Below the pieces are notes generated by a model. It was not told the origin of the DNA. It saw nothing but the letters and a program-made list of their open reading frames with translations, and did no database searches. The translations under genes were made by a program, and so were the position numbers. 64,000 bases of DNA, taken from contig NZ_JARUBP010000001.1 in NCBI RefSeq assembly GCF_029626225.1, forward strand, positions 1,736,001 through 1,800,000, in the 5' to 3' direction. This DNA is from Asanoa sp. WMMD1127. GTDB taxonomy: Bacteria; Actinomycetota; Actinomycetes; Mycobacteriales; Micromonosporaceae. How positions within the stretch are numbered: position 1 is the first letter of the stretch; the number at the start of each line of letters is the position of its first letter. Positions 8,130 to 18,700 of the stretch are shown in pieces.

Positions 8130-9257
8130 CTACACGTTGCTGATCCGCAGCAGCTCGCCGCGGCCCGCCGAAGTGGAGCGGTTGGTCACCCAGAGGGAAC
8201 CGTCGCCGGCGACCGCGAGCCCACCCGGCGCCGTGAGCCGACCGGGTACGAGCTCGACGTGCTGACCGCGCCGGTTGACCCGGATCAGCGCGCCGGTCTG
8301 GTCGCCGGTCGCCAGGCCGTCCCGCGAGATCTGCAACACCAGCAGCCGGCCCTGGCGGTCGAACGCCAGGTCGACGATGTTGGTGAAGCCCCGCGCGAAG
8401 ACCGTGGGCCGCTGGCCGGGCACCACCCGGTAGACGTTGGCGCCGCCGGCCGGGAACGGGAAGCCGGTCAGCTGTCCGACGTAGAAGGCGCCGTCCGGAC
8501 CGCGTACCACCGAGGTGGGCACTGCCTGCATGGACACCGGGTCGCCGTTGGGCGACCGGGCCGGCCGGTTGGGGAAGACCGCGGCCGTGGAGACCTGGCC
8601 GCGCCGGTCGATGTTCAGCAGGGTGTTGCCACCGGCGTCGACGGCCACCGCGCCACCGCGGGTGCCGAGGATGCTGTACGGGTTGGAGTCGACGCCCTGC
8701 CGGTCCGGGTCACGCCGGCCCTCGAACGCCGCCGGGTCGCCGAACGAACGCACGCTGCGCCCGTTGCGGTCGGACCGGGCGAGCACCGTCTGGCCGAGCA
8801 GCAGCCCCGCGATCCCGAGCTGGAAACGGCTCTGCGGGGTGCCGCCGAGACCGAGCGCGACCGCGTACTCGTTGCCGCCGTAGGGGGACACGTCGTGCGG
8901 GCCGACCGCCTGCGCACCGTCGCGGCCCGCGAGCGAGGGAAGACCGCCCACGATCCGCTGTTGCGTCCAGCCGCGCCTGCCCTGCGTCACCGAAGTCAGC
9001 GCGCCGGTCAGCCCGAGGCAGACCCGACCGCCCTCGGGGTTCTCGAGGCACTTGTCACTCCGGCCACCGCGGCCCGCCTCCGCCAGCACGACGGCGCCGT
9101 TGTAGCCGATCGTCACGCCGCGGGGGTTGTCGAGGCCACGGGCCACGGTTACGACCCACGGCCGGTTGTTCATCGGTGCGGCGTTGGCCACCGCCGGTGC
9201 GAGCATGGTGACCGCGAGCGCCCCGACGACAGCCGCAGCGAAGCGATGAAGTCTCAT
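8130..9257 (-). CDS. Secreted ScyD/ScyE-family beta-propeller protein
   Basis: A 375-residue protein with a clear signal peptide (MRLHRFAAAVVGALAVTMLA, cleavage after ANA-AP near residue 27). The mature part has repeated NHL/propeller-like blades, e.g. ARGLDNPRGVTIGYNGAVVLAE, VDLAFDRQGRLLVLQI and APGGLAVAGDGSLWVTN, matching the ScyD/ScyE family. The family name comes from cyanobacterial scytonemin clusters, but homologues are widespread in actinobacteria without that pathway and their role is not known. It ends at a shared terminator and is divergent from the enoyl-CoA hydratase gene. Confidence 0.78.
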   Translation of the reverse strand: MRLHRFAAAVVGALAVTMLAPAVANAAPMNNRPWVVTVARGLDNPRGVTIGYNGAVVLAEAGRGGRSDKCLENPEGGRVCLGLTGALTSVTQGRRGWTQQRIVGGLPSLAGRDGAQAVGPHDVSPYGGNEYAVALGLGGTPQSRFQLGIAGLLLGQTVLARSDRNGRSVRSFGDPAAFEGRRDPDRQGVDSNPYSILGTRGGAVAVDAGGNTLLNIDRRGQVSTAAVFPNRPARSPNGDPVSMQAVPTSVVRGPDGAFYVGQLTGFPFPAGGANVYRVVPGQRPTVFARGFTNIVDLAFDRQGRLLVLQISRDGLATGDQTGALIRVNRRGQHVELVPGRLTAPGGLAVAGDGSLWVTNRSTSAGRGELLRISNV

Positions 9258-9364
9258 AAAACCCCCGTATGGTTACAAAGGACGCAGATATGCTGGCACG
9301 AAAGATCGCGTTCGCAGGGCTGCCCCGCCGGACGTCACCCGTGCGGGTCTGTGATCGTTGACCG

Positions 9365-10114
9365 ATGACCGTCCGCATCGAACGTTCCGGCGCCGTCACC
9401 ACCGTGCTGGTCGACCGGCCCGCGCAGCGCAACGCCGTCGACGGGCCGACCGCCGCCGCCCTGGCCGACGCGTTCCGGGCGTTCGACGCCGACGACGAGG
9501 CCGCGGTCGCGATCCTCACCGGCGCGGGCGACACGTTCTGCTCCGGCGCCGACCTGCACGCGATCGGCACCGACCGCGGCAACCGGGTGGCGCCCGACGG
9601 CGACGGCCCGATGGGCCCGACCCGCATGGCACTGTCCAAACCGGTCATAGCCGCGATCGAGGGGTACGCCGTCGCCGGCGGCCTGGAGCTCGCCCTCTGG
9701 TGCGACCTGCGCGTCGCGGCCGAGAACGCGGTGCTCGGCGTCTTCTGTCGGCGGTGGGGCGTCCCCCTGATCGACGGCGGCACGGTGCGACTGCCGCGCC
9801 TGATCGGCGAGAGCCGCGCCCTCGACCTCATCCTCACCGGCCGCCCGGTCGGGGCGCCGGAGGCGCAGCAGATGGGCCTGGTCAACCGGCTCGCCCCGCC
9901 CGGCGGTGCGCTGGCCGCCGCCCGCGCGCTCGCGGAGGACCTGGCCAGGCTCCCGCAGGCGTGCCTGCGCAACGACCGCCGGGCGGTCCACGCCGGCACG
10001 ATGCAAGCCGAGTTCGCCTTGGGCCTCGAGTCCCTGGCGGCCGGCGCCGCCGAAGGCGCCGCCCGCTTCACCCGCGGCGAGGGCCGCCACGGCACGCCCA
10101 TAAGCGACCGTTAG
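9365..10114 (+). CDS. Enoyl-CoA hydratase/isomerase (crotonase) family protein
   Basis: A 249-residue crotonase-fold protein. The CoA-binding and oxyanion-hole segments are visible: GDTFCSGADLHAIG near residue 60 and EGYAVAGGLELALWCDLR near 100-118, the latter supplying the second oxyanion-hole Gly. In crotonases a Glu pair does hydration; here the position after the hole carries FCRRWGVPLIDGGTVRL, as in many CoA-linked isomerases and hydratases of unknown substrate. Located alone, so the pathway cannot be told. The last 91 bases of the gene are the first unit of a downstream tandem repeat. Confidence 0.85.
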   Translation: MTVRIERSGAVTTVLVDRPAQRNAVDGPTAAALADAFRAFDADDEAAVAILTGAGDTFCSGADLHAIGTDRGNRVAPDGDGPMGPTRMALSKPVIAAIEGYAVAGGLELALWCDLRVAAENAVLGVFCRRWGVPLIDGGTVRLPRLIGESRALDLILTGRPVGAPEAQQMGLVNRLAPPGGALAAARALAEDLARLPQACLRNDRRAVHAGTMQAEFALGLESLAAGAAEGAARFTRGEGRHGTPISDR

Positions 10115-10478
10115 GCCTCGAGTCTCCCGGCGGCCGAAGGCGCCGAAGGTGCCGCCCGCTTCACCGCGGCGAGGGCCGCCACGGCATTCGCAGGCGACCG
10201 CTATGCCTCAAGTCTTTGGCGGCCGGCGCCGCCGAAGGCGCGGCCCGCTTCACCCACGCCGAGGGCCGCTACGGCACGACCGCCGGCGGCTGTTAGGCCG
10301 CGACTCCCCGGCCGCCAGCGCCGCCGAAGGCGCCGCCCGCTTCACCGCGGCGAGGGCCGCTACGGCACGACCGCCGGCGGCCGTTAGGCCGCGACTCCCC
10401 GGCCGCCAGCGCCGCCGAAGGCGCCGCCCGCTTCCCCGCGGCGAGGGCCGCCACGGCACGCCCGCGAGCGGCCGGCAG
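10023..10478 (+). repeat. Tandem array of about 91-bp units derived from the 3' end of the crotonase gene
   Basis: Five units begin at about 10023 (inside the gene), 10115, 10205, 10297 and 10388, giving periods of 92, 90, 92 and 91 bp. Each contains a GCCGCCGAAGGCGC-type block, CCCGCTTCACC or a close variant, GCGAGGGCCGC and CACGGCAC, and most end in GTTAG or a variant. The units shift frame because the period is not a multiple of three. No gene is supported in 10115-10523 on either strand. Confidence 0.9.
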
Positions 10479-10522
10479 GAAGGCCGCCTTCCTATGCGAG
10501 AAGCGATAAGAAGGGGCCCTTC
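10477..10522. repeat. Pair of short palindromes between convergent genes
   Basis: Arms AGGAAGGC/GCCTTCCT around one base (10477-10493) and GAAGGG/CCCTTC around one base (10510-10522), separated by 16 bases. Placed just after the stop of the minus-strand lipoprotein gene and after the crotonase-derived array. Plausible as a bidirectional terminator or a dispersed intergenic repeat of this lineage. Confidence 0.55.
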
Positions 10523-10523
10523 C

Positions 10524-11279
10524 TTACACCGGGGCGTGTTCGGTGAGGAAGTCGAAGAAGGCCGCGCGCAGTTTCGGGTCGCCGCCCTCGATGACGAGCG
10601 GCACTCCGTGGATCGCGCCCGGTGTGACGACCGCCGTCGCGTCCCCGCAGGCCGCGGCCAGTTCCCGGGCGGAGTCGCCGAAGATGCCGTCGTCCTCGTG
10701 GGCCAGGAACAGCGCCGGCACGCCGACTGACGGCGCCGACTGTTGAGCACTGACGCCGCCGTAGGCCAGTGGCGCCGACACCGACACCACGCCCGCCACC
10801 GGTGGCGTGATCTTCGCGGCCGCCGCGAGCGAGAATGTGCCGCCCATCGACGCGCCGACCAGCACCACCGAGGTCGCGCCGGCGGACCGCACCACCGCGG
10901 CGGCCGCGGCCACGTCCTCGTCGAAGCCCGCCTCGCTGCTCTCCGACGCCCCGTGCCCGTGGAAGTCGAACGCCAGGACCCGGTAGCCGCGACCGATCAG
11001 CTCGTTGAAGCCCAGGATCCACTGGCACAGGTCGGCCTCGGCCTGATGGGCCAGCACGATCCCCACCGAGCCCGAGCCACCGATCAGCCCGGCCAGGTTG
11101 GTCGCGCCACCGACACCGAACCGCACCGGCGTGGCACCGACCCCCGACGCCATGCCAGGGCACGAGCCACCCGGCACCAGCGCGCTAGCACCAGGCGCCG
11201 GCGCCGGCGCCGCGGCGCCCCCGCCGCACCCGGCCATGAACAGCGCGGCCACCACAACGGCCGCCATCCCCCGTCGCAT
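10524..11279 (-). CDS. Alpha/beta-hydrolase lipoprotein
   Basis: The ATG at 11279 has GGAGG seven bases upstream and gives 251 residues; a start at 11333 is less likely. A lipobox LFMAGC puts the lipid-modified Cys at residue 18, so the enzyme should be anchored outside the membrane. The fold shows VLAFDFHGHG, the nucleophile elbow GASMGG (Ser near 144), an Asp in HEDDGIFGD near 205 and a C-terminal His in GAIHGVP, a complete catalytic triad. The substrate is not identifiable; dienelactone-hydrolase and esterase relatives are possible. Confidence 0.82.
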   Translation of the reverse strand: MRRGMAAVVVAALFMAGCGGGAAAPAPAPGASALVPGGSCPGMASGVGATPVRFGVGGATNLAGLIGGSGSVGIVLAHQAEADLCQWILGFNELIGRGYRVLAFDFHGHGASESSEAGFDEDVAAAAAVVRSAGATSVVLVGASMGGTFSLAAAAKITPPVAGVVSVSAPLAYGGVSAQQSAPSVGVPALFLAHEDDGIFGDSARELAAACGDATAVVTPGAIHGVPLVIEGGDPKLRAAFFDFLTEHAPV

Positions 11280-11297
11280 GCGAAGACCTCCAAAGGG

Positions 11298-11335
11298 GAG
11301 TGCCCCGGGGACTCGGCGTTGCCCCCGGGGCACTC
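11298..11335 (-). terminator. Hairpin after the distal GH87 gene
   Basis: Perfect 13-bp inverted repeat, arms 11298-11310 and 11323-11335, 23 bases downstream (minus strand) of the stop of the large glucanase gene. It separates the alpha-glucan locus from the lipoprotein gene. Confidence 0.75.
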
Positions 11336-11357
11336 GGTCTCGAAGAACCGAACAGAA

Positions 11358-14300
11358 TTAGTTGATGATCAACTGGAACGTGGACGTCGTGTTCTTGATG
11401 TCCTGGAAGTTGTTGCTGAACCGGAGGTTGTTGAACGTCGCCGAACCCACCGCCGGACCCTGCCCAGGTTCGGGCATCTCGTTGACCCAGATGCCGAAGC
11501 CGGACTTGGCGTCGAACGCGTCGCCGCTCTTCTGCGCACCCGAGATCGAGATGTTCGTGAAGACGGTGTCCTGCACCGGGTTCTCCGGCGTGGAACCGTT
11601 GTACTTCGTCTGGAACATGATCCCGGAGTACGTCGGATCGACGATGTCCACGTTGGATATCCGGATCGCTCTGAACTCCTTCGACGCCGAGAAGATCCAG
11701 ATCGCTCCGAAGGTCTGGTTGCCCCAGAAATGGCCACCGGACCGGACCAGCGAGATGTTGTCGAACGTGGTGATCCCTGGCCCGAACCCGACGAACGGGT
11801 AACCGAAGTCCAGCGAGCTGATCGTCAGGCCCGAGTAGGTGAGCTGGTCGGCGATGTAGAGGTTGCGGAAGGTGTTGTTCTGCCCGCCGTACACCGCCAC
11901 GCCGGCCGCTCGCCAGGTGACCGTCGCGGTCAGGTTCTCGAACACGTTGCCTGTGTTCGCTCCGCCGCCCGCGTCGGTGGCCGAGAAGAGCGCGAACGCG
12001 TCGTCGCCGTTGCCCCGGCCCTCGTTGTTGGAGATCAGGTTGTTGGTGCTGCCGTTGGTCATGTTGACCGCGTCGGCGAACGTGTTGCGGAAGCGGCTGT
12101 TGGTGATCTTCAGACCGCTCACGCTCACGCCCCAGTAGGCGCAGATCGTGTGCTCGACCCAGACGTTGTCGATCGTCATGTTGTCGACGTTCTGCAGCTC
12201 ACCCCAGACCTTGCCCGGCCCGTCCTGGCGGGACGTGTAGTTGCCGAAGAACGCGAGGTGCTCGAACGACGACCCGCTGGCCGACGCCTGCACGTCGAAG
12301 CCCGCGTTGGTGTCCTGCTGGGTCTGCGGTGTCTGGAACCGGGTGTACCAGATGCCGGCGCCGACCACCTTGATCGGCCGGAGGTAGATCTGGAACTTGT
12401 TCTGCGTCTCGTAGGTGCCCGCCGGCAGGTAGACACCGAGCGAGTTGGCGTCCTGCCGGGCCGCGTCGAACGCCGCCTGGACCTCCTGCTGGCTGGTGCC
12501 GGTGGGCACCTTGTAGCGGGCCGGGTCCGGGTTGGCCCGCGGCGCCACCTGCTCCAGGTTGACGAAGTCGACGGTCGCCTCGGTGCCGGTGTCCTTCTGC
12601 AGCCGGATCGTGGCGCCGGCCGGGATCGACGAGTTCAACATGATGTTGGCCTCGTCGTAGATGTGCCGCGGCCCGCCGGAGCCGGGCGAGTTGTTGGGGC
12701 TCGCCTCCGCGCCGTAGAGCCAGGCGTACCGCGAGTTCAGCGGGATCGCCTTGTGCAGCGTGCCGTTGACGTAGATGTTCAGCGACGAGGACTGCCCGCC
12801 GCCGCCCGCGGCGTCCGGGATGGAGAACCGGACCACGAGGGTGTTGGTCGGGTTGCGGGTCGTCCACTGCACCCACGAGCCGTTGGACGGCAGCCGCACG
12901 GCCCGCCGGCCGGACGCCTCGCCGGCGAGGTCGCCGATGGTGCGGTTCGGCGCCAGCGACTGCGCGCCGCCGCCGATCGTGCCGTCCTCGGCCTCGTACA
13001 TGTCGTAGGGCAGGTTGGCGCCACGACCCGAGAAGAACGGCCGGTCGCTGGTGTTGTTGGCCCGCTTGACCGGCAGCTCGTTGGCGTCGTCGGCCAGCAC
13101 GACCCGCACCGTGTAGCGACCGTTGGCCGCCGTCCACGTGCCCAGGTTGACCGCGGGCGCCGTGGCGCCGGCCGCGATCGCGCCGCTGTAGGAACCGGTC
13201 AGCGTGCGCACCACGGACCCGGACTCGTTGAGCACCGTGAGCGTGATGCCGTGCGCGCCGCCGGCCGAGGCGATCGTGCCCTGGTTGCGGATCGCCACCG
13301 AGAACGTGACGGTCTGCCCGGCCGACGGGTTGTTCGGCGACCAGCTCACCGAGCCGGCGACCAGGTCGGAGCTCTGCACCTGGCCGACGACCAGGTTGCC
13401 ACCGGTGAAGGTGTTGTTGGCGTCGCTCTGCTCGATCACCGTGTTGCTCTCGTCGACCTTGGCGACCAGCTGGTACGTGCCGGCGTCCCGCGGCCCGATG
13501 TTGGCGCTGACGGTGGTCTGGCCGCCGGCGGCGAGCGCACCGACGTTGGCCGTGGCGACCTTGGTCGTACCCAGGTAGAGCCCGACGGTGGTGGCGCCCG
13601 AGCCGGCGTTGCCGATGTTGCGGACCGTGGCCGACAGCGTGACCGCGTCGGTCTCGATCGGGTTGGCCGGCGACGACGTGATAGCGCTGACGGTCAGGTC
13701 CGGGTTGGGCGCCGGCGTGCCGATCACCTGGAACTCGGAGACCTGGCCGTTGGACGAGCCGCTGTTGGCCGTGAACGTCAGCCGCACGTCCGCGACGGAA
13801 CCGCTGACCGGGATCGTCACCGTGTTGCCGCCCGACGAGTTGCTGAAGCTGTACGTGGCCGAGCCCACCAGGGTGGTGAAGCTCGACGAGCTCTGCTCCC
13901 GACCGGAGATCGAGAACGTCTGCGTACGCGGACCCCATGCGCTGTCCGGTGGCAACTTGACCACCACGGAGCTGACGCTGGCGTTGGCGCCCAACGACAC
14001 GGTCAGCGTGCTCGGGTACGCGCCCGGCGCGCCCTCCCAGTAGGTGGTGGCGTTGTCGTCGTTGGCGTTGGCGGCGACGAACGTGTGGACGGTCGACGAG
14101 CCGGTGATCGGCTTGCCGACGGCGAGGTTGGTGCCGCCGGGGCCGCCGCTGCCGGCGCGGGTGACCGTGTTGCTGTTGCCGGAGACGTTGCCGGCCGCGT
14201 CCTTGGCCCGCACGTAGTACGACACCGTCGCCGTCGACGGCTGCGTGTCGGTGTAGGTCAGCACGTTGCCGGCCACGCTGCCCCGCACGGCGCCGTTGGC

Positions 14301-15650
14301 GTAGACGTCGTAACCGGTGACGCCGACGTTGTCGGTCGAGGCCGTCCAGGTCAGCCGGATCTGGTTGCTGCCGGGCTCGGTGTAGGCCAGCCCGCCGGGC
14401 GCCGACGGCGCCTGGGTGTCGGTCGAGGTGCCCTGCCGGGTGACGGTGTTGCTGTTGCCCGACTGGTTGCCGGCCGCGTCCTTGGCCCGCACGTAGTAGG
14501 ACACCGTCGCGCTGGTCGGCTGCGTGTCGGTGTAGGTGGTCACGTTGCCGACGCTGGTGCGCAACTGGCCGTTGGCGTAGATGTCGTAGCCCGTCACGCC
14601 GACGTTGTCGGTCGAGGCGGTCCAGGTCAGCCGGATCTGGCCCGACACCGGCTGGGTGAACGCGAGGTTCGTCGGCGCGCTCGGCGCCTGCGTGTCACCG
14701 CCGGAGGGGCCGTAGACCTCGAACTCCGAGATCTGGCCGGCCGGCCAGGCGGTGTTCGCGGTGATGTTCAGCCGCACGTACCGCGTCGTGGCCTGGTTGA
14801 AGGTGATCGACACGGTGTTGCCGCTGGCCGGGTCGAACGTGCGGCCGGCCGAGGGCGACAGGTCGTTGAACGTCGAGCCGTTGGTGCTGCCCTGCACGGC
14901 CAGCGTCTGGGTACGCGTGCCCCAGCCCGAGGTCGGCAGCTTCAGCACGACCCGGTTGACCGCCACGGCCGCGCCGAGGTCGACCTGCAGGTGCTCCGGG
15001 AACGAGTTGTTGGTGCTCTCCCAGTAGGTGCCCTGGTTGCCGTCGACCGCGTTGCCCGAGCCGTAGACGTCGGAGTGGCCGCTCTCGCTGGTCGCCTTGC
15101 CGAGCGCGAGGTTGGCGGACGACGTCGCGGCGCCGTACACCTCGAGCTCGGAGATCTGCGCCGCGCCCCAGCCGGTGTTGGCCGTGATGTTGACCCGCAC
15201 GTAGCGGGTGCTCGTCGCGCCGAAGTTGATGGTGACGGTGTTGTTGTTGCTGGGCGAGAACGTCTGCCCGGCCGACGACGTGATGGCCGAGAAGCTGGTC
15301 CCGTTGGTGCTGCCCTGGATCGACAGCGTCTCGGTGCGCTGCCCCCAACCGTCGGGCAGCTTGAGCACGACCTGGTCGATGCTGACCGCGCTGCCCAGGT
15401 CGACCTGACCCCACTGGGGCAGGGCGCCGGAGCTCTCCCAGTAGCTGCCCTTGTTGCCGTCGGTCAGGTTGCCGGCGACGAAGCCGCCGTTGGTGCTGCT
15501 GGCCGAGGCGGGCTTGCCGGCGGCCAGGTTGGGGCCGCCGGCCGCGGCGGCCGGGGTGCTGGACACGGCCGCGACGGCGGTGCCCACGAGCAGGGTCGAG
15601 ATGGCGCCGGCGATCAGCCGTCTGGCACGTCTGTGCGGGGATGGGGTCAT
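11358..15650 (-). CDS. Secreted multidomain GH87-like alpha-1,3-glucanase (mycodextranase type)
   Basis: A 1430-residue exported protein with a Tat/Sec-like signal (RRARRLIAGAISTLL, cleavage near residue 37). Approximate order: discoidin (F5/8 C) domains 40-175 and 178-315, fibronectin III 318-405 and 410-500, a third discoidin 507-645, two CARDB domains 648-870, a CBM6-like module from 882 (YEAEDGTIGGG), and a right-handed beta-helix from 1035 to the end. Asp-rich strands in the helix (FADAVNMTNGS, then NGDDAFALFS with the Asp pair near 1215) match GH87, whose known members cut alpha-1,3-glucan or nigeran with clustered Asp residues. Last gene of the locus. A related beta-helix polysaccharide lyase is the main alternative. 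Confidence 0.75.
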   Translation of the reverse strand: MTPSPHRRARRLIAGAISTLLVGTAVAAVSSTPAAAAGGPNLAAGKPASASSTNGGFVAGNLTDGNKGSYWESSGALPQWGQVDLGSAVSIDQVVLKLPDGWGQRTETLSIQGSTNGTSFSAITSSAGQTFSPSNNNTVTINFGATSTRYVRVNITANTGWGAAQISELEVYGAATSSANLALGKATSESGHSDVYGSGNAVDGNQGTYWESTNNSFPEHLQVDLGAAVAVNRVVLKLPTSGWGTRTQTLAVQGSTNGSTFNDLSPSAGRTFDPASGNTVSITFNQATTRYVRLNITANTAWPAGQISEFEVYGPSGGDTQAPSAPTNLAFTQPVSGQIRLTWTASTDNVGVTGYDIYANGQLRTSVGNVTTYTDTQPTSATVSYYVRAKDAAGNQSGNSNTVTRQGTSTDTQAPSAPGGLAYTEPGSNQIRLTWTASTDNVGVTGYDVYANGAVRGSVAGNVLTYTDTQPSTATVSYYVRAKDAAGNVSGNSNTVTRAGSGGPGGTNLAVGKPITGSSTVHTFVAANANDDNATTYWEGAPGAYPSTLTVSLGANASVSSVVVKLPPDSAWGPRTQTFSISGREQSSSSFTTLVGSATYSFSNSSGGNTVTIPVSGSVADVRLTFTANSGSSNGQVSEFQVIGTPAPNPDLTVSAITSSPANPIETDAVTLSATVRNIGNAGSGATTVGLYLGTTKVATANVGALAAGGQTTVSANIGPRDAGTYQLVAKVDESNTVIEQSDANNTFTGGNLVVGQVQSSDLVAGSVSWSPNNPSAGQTVTFSVAIRNQGTIASAGGAHGITLTVLNESGSVVRTLTGSYSGAIAAGATAPAVNLGTWTAANGRYTVRVVLADDANELPVKRANNTSDRPFFSGRGANLPYDMYEAEDGTIGGGAQSLAPNRTIGDLAGEASGRRAVRLPSNGSWVQWTTRNPTNTLVVRFSIPDAAGGGGQSSSLNIYVNGTLHKAIPLNSRYAWLYGAEASPNNSPGSGGPRHIYDEANIMLNSSIPAGATIRLQKDTGTEATVDFVNLEQVAPRANPDPARYKVPTGTSQQEVQAAFDAARQDANSLGVYLPAGTYETQNKFQIYLRPIKVVGAGIWYTRFQTPQTQQDTNAGFDVQASASGSSFEHLAFFGNYTSRQDGPGKVWGELQNVDNMTIDNVWVEHTICAYWGVSVSGLKITNSRFRNTFADAVNMTNGSTNNLISNNEGRGNGDDAFALFSATDAGGGANTGNVFENLTATVTWRAAGVAVYGGQNNTFRNLYIADQLTYSGLTISSLDFGYPFVGFGPGITTFDNISLVRSGGHFWGNQTFGAIWIFSASKEFRAIRISNVDIVDPTYSGIMFQTKYNGSTPENPVQDTVFTNISISGAQKSGDAFDAKSGFGIWVNEMPEPGQGPAVGSATFNNLRFSNNFQDIKNTTSTFQLIIN

Positions 15651-15703
15651 GACGGGGGTTGCACCTCTTCCGTGAGGGGATTCCGTGGAGTCGGAAGGGA
15701 TGA

Positions 15704-18700
15704 TCAGGAGGCGTAGACCTCGAACTCCGCGAGCTGGCCGGCGGGCCAGCCCGTGTTACCGGTGAACGTCAGCCGGACGTGGCGTTGCGACGTCGCCGGG
15801 AACGTGATGGTGGCGGTGTTGCCGCTGGCCGGGTTGAAGGTGCGGCCGGCGGCGCCGGACAGGGTGGTGAACGACGATCCGGTGGTGGAGCCGAGCACCG
15901 CGACCGTCTGCGTACGCGTCGCCCAGGCGGCCGCGGGCGGCAGCTTGAGCACCACCCGCGAGATCGACTGCGCGCTGCCCAGGTCGACGGTCACCGACTG
16001 CGGGAACGCGTTGTTGGCGCTCTCCCAGTAGGTGTTGGCGTTGCCGTCGACCGCGTTGGCCGCTCCGTAGACCTGGGAGTGGCTGGTCTCGGTGATCGGC
16101 CGGCCCGCGGCCAGGTTGGTCACCGGCGGCGGTGTGGTGCCACCGCTGCCGTAGACCTCCAGCTCGGAGAGCTGGGCCGCCGGCCAGACGTTGTTGCTGG
16201 CGAAGGTGAGCCGGACGTACCGACGGCTGCCGGATGGCAGGTTCACCGTCACCGACGAGCCTTGGTTGAACGTGTAGTTGGCGGCGCCGAGGATCGACGA
16301 GTACGACCCGCCGTCGGTGGAGCCGAGGACCGCGATGTTCTGCGTACGCGTCTCCCAGTTGCTGGGCAGCTTGAGCACGAGCCGGTTGACCGTCTGGGCG
16401 GTACCGAGGTCGACGGTCAGCGACTGCGGGAACTGCCCGTTGTTGCCCTCCCAGTAAGAGGCCGCGTTGCCGTCGACCACGTTGCCGGCCACGTACGGCC
16501 CGTTGTTGCTCGTCGCGCTCACCGGTCGCCCGGCGGCCAGGTTGCCGGTGCCGGGGTTGGTGCCTCCGGTGCCGTTGCCCGACAGACCGACCACCAGGTC
16601 ACCCGGCGTCGTCTGGACGAACAGCATGCCGGCGCGGTTGCCCGTGGCGGTCGGCCGGAACGTCACCGAGACGGTGCAGGTGGCGTTCGGGGCGAGCGTG
16701 GTCGGGCAGTTGTTGGTCTGCGCGAACTCGGCCGGCGAGGCCGAGATGCCGGACACCGGCGCGTTGGCGTTGCCGGTGTTGCGCAAGGTCACCGTGCGGG
16801 CCGCGCTGGTCGTGTTGACCGCCTGGTCGCCGAAGGCGACGCTGCCCGGCTCGGCCACGATCTGGCCCGATCCCGGCGGTGTGGTCGGCGGGTTGGTCGG
16901 GCCGCTGTTCCACTGTGGAGCGGGCCACGGACCGCAGGCCGGGGTCGCGGTGTACCAGCCCGAGTTGCCGGCGCCCTGGGTGATCTGGAACCCGCCGCCG
17001 ACGCAGTTGTGGATCGGCACGGGCTGCGCGATGCCGGTCGCGGTCACGTTGGTGAAGGAGACCTGGCTGGGGGCCTGCACCTGCAGCGCGTACGTGCCCG
17101 CGCCCTGGATCCGGACGTTGTTGAAGTTGATCCCGCGGGTCTGCCCCTCGATCCAGTGCAGGGCGGCGTACGAGCTGTCGAGGATGTCGGTGTCCGTGAT
17201 GTTGATCGTGGCGTCACCGGCGAACGCCTCGTTGAGCGCCGAGAACCAGATCGCGCCGACGCCGAAGTTCCAGTTGTAGTCGGAGTTCCCGGCCCGGATC
17301 GTCGTGTTGCGGGCGATGGTCCAGGTGCCGTGCACGGCCGTGGCGCCCTGCACGCCCGGATAGCGGTTGGCGACGTGGATGCCGCCGCCGTTGGTGAGCG
17401 AGTCGGCCACCACGTTGTCGCTGATCGTGATGTCCCGGCCGCCGTAGCTGACCAGGTGGTTGGCCAGCAGCGTGACGCCGATCGTGTTGCGGGTGAACGA
17501 GTTGCCGACGTTGGGCACGTTCTGCGCCCACATGGCCAGCGCGTCGTCGCCGGTGTTGCGGACGAACGTGTTGGTCACCGTCGAGTTCGTGACGCCGGTG
17601 TGGAAGTTGACCCCGTCGGCCGTCTGGTCGAGGATCCGGCTGTTGCGGATCGTGAAGTTGTTCATCGGCCCGTCCATCCAGGCGCCCACCTTGGTGTGCT
17701 GGATCCAGACGTTGTCGATGACCGAGTCGCTCATCGCCCCGCCGAACGCGTTGACCTGGTCCTCGTCGACCCGCTCGCGGATGTCGCCGATGATCGCCAG
17801 GTCGCGCACGGTCACGTTGCGGCTGGGGCCGTTGGCCTCGTGGGGCCGGATCTCACCGGTGTAGCCGCCGCCGGGCACGTACTTGCCGTAGATGCCGGCC
17901 GCCCGCTTGCGGTCGGTGGGGTGGCGGCCGCCGAGCACCGAGTACCACGGCCCGGCGCCGCGCAGCGTCACGCCGTCGACCACCACGTGGTCCCAGAGGG
18001 TGAAGTTCCCCTGGGGCACGTAGACCGGGCGGCCCTGGGCCTGGCCGGCGTTGACAGCGGCCTGGAACTTGGCGGTAGAGTCGGTGGCGCCGGTCGGGTC
18101 CGCGCCGTAGTCGGCCACCACGTCGATCGCGTTGGTCGGCTTCCCGATCGCCGCCGGCACGTTCTCGAAGTCCGCCAGGTCGATGGTGAACGTCGGCGAC
18201 TGCGCCGTCGAGTTGACCTGCAGCCGGATCTTGGTGCCGGCCGGCTGGGTCGAGCCGAACAGCGCCCGCGCCTCGTCGTAGAAGTGGTGCGGGTTCGTGT
18301 CGCCCGGGTTGTTGTTGAACGGGTAGCCACCGTAGTACCAGCCGTACTTCGAGGTGACCGGCACCGTCTTGAGCAGGGAGCCGTTGGCCCGCAGGTCGAT
18401 CGTGGCGTCGCGGCCCTGGCCCGACGGCCCGTCCGGGATGCTGTAGCGGAAGGTCACCGCGTTGGCCGGCGCGGTCAGCGTGAACTCGACATATTCGCCG
18501 ACCGCGTCCAGCGTCACCGCCTCCCGCCCGGACGCCTCGGCCGGAAGCTGGCCGTAGAACCGGGTCGGGCCGATCTTGGTGCCGTTGTGCGCGACCTCCT
18601 CCGCCTCCTGCTCGACGAAGGGCACGGTGGCGCCGCGGCCGGTGATGTCGAACGGCGAGAGCCCGGCCGCGCTGGCCGGCGCGGACAGGGTGACGACCGT

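Noticed and set aside
6756-10478. The two tandem arrays considered as CRISPR
   Set aside because: Units are contiguous with no unique spacers and no cas genes are near.
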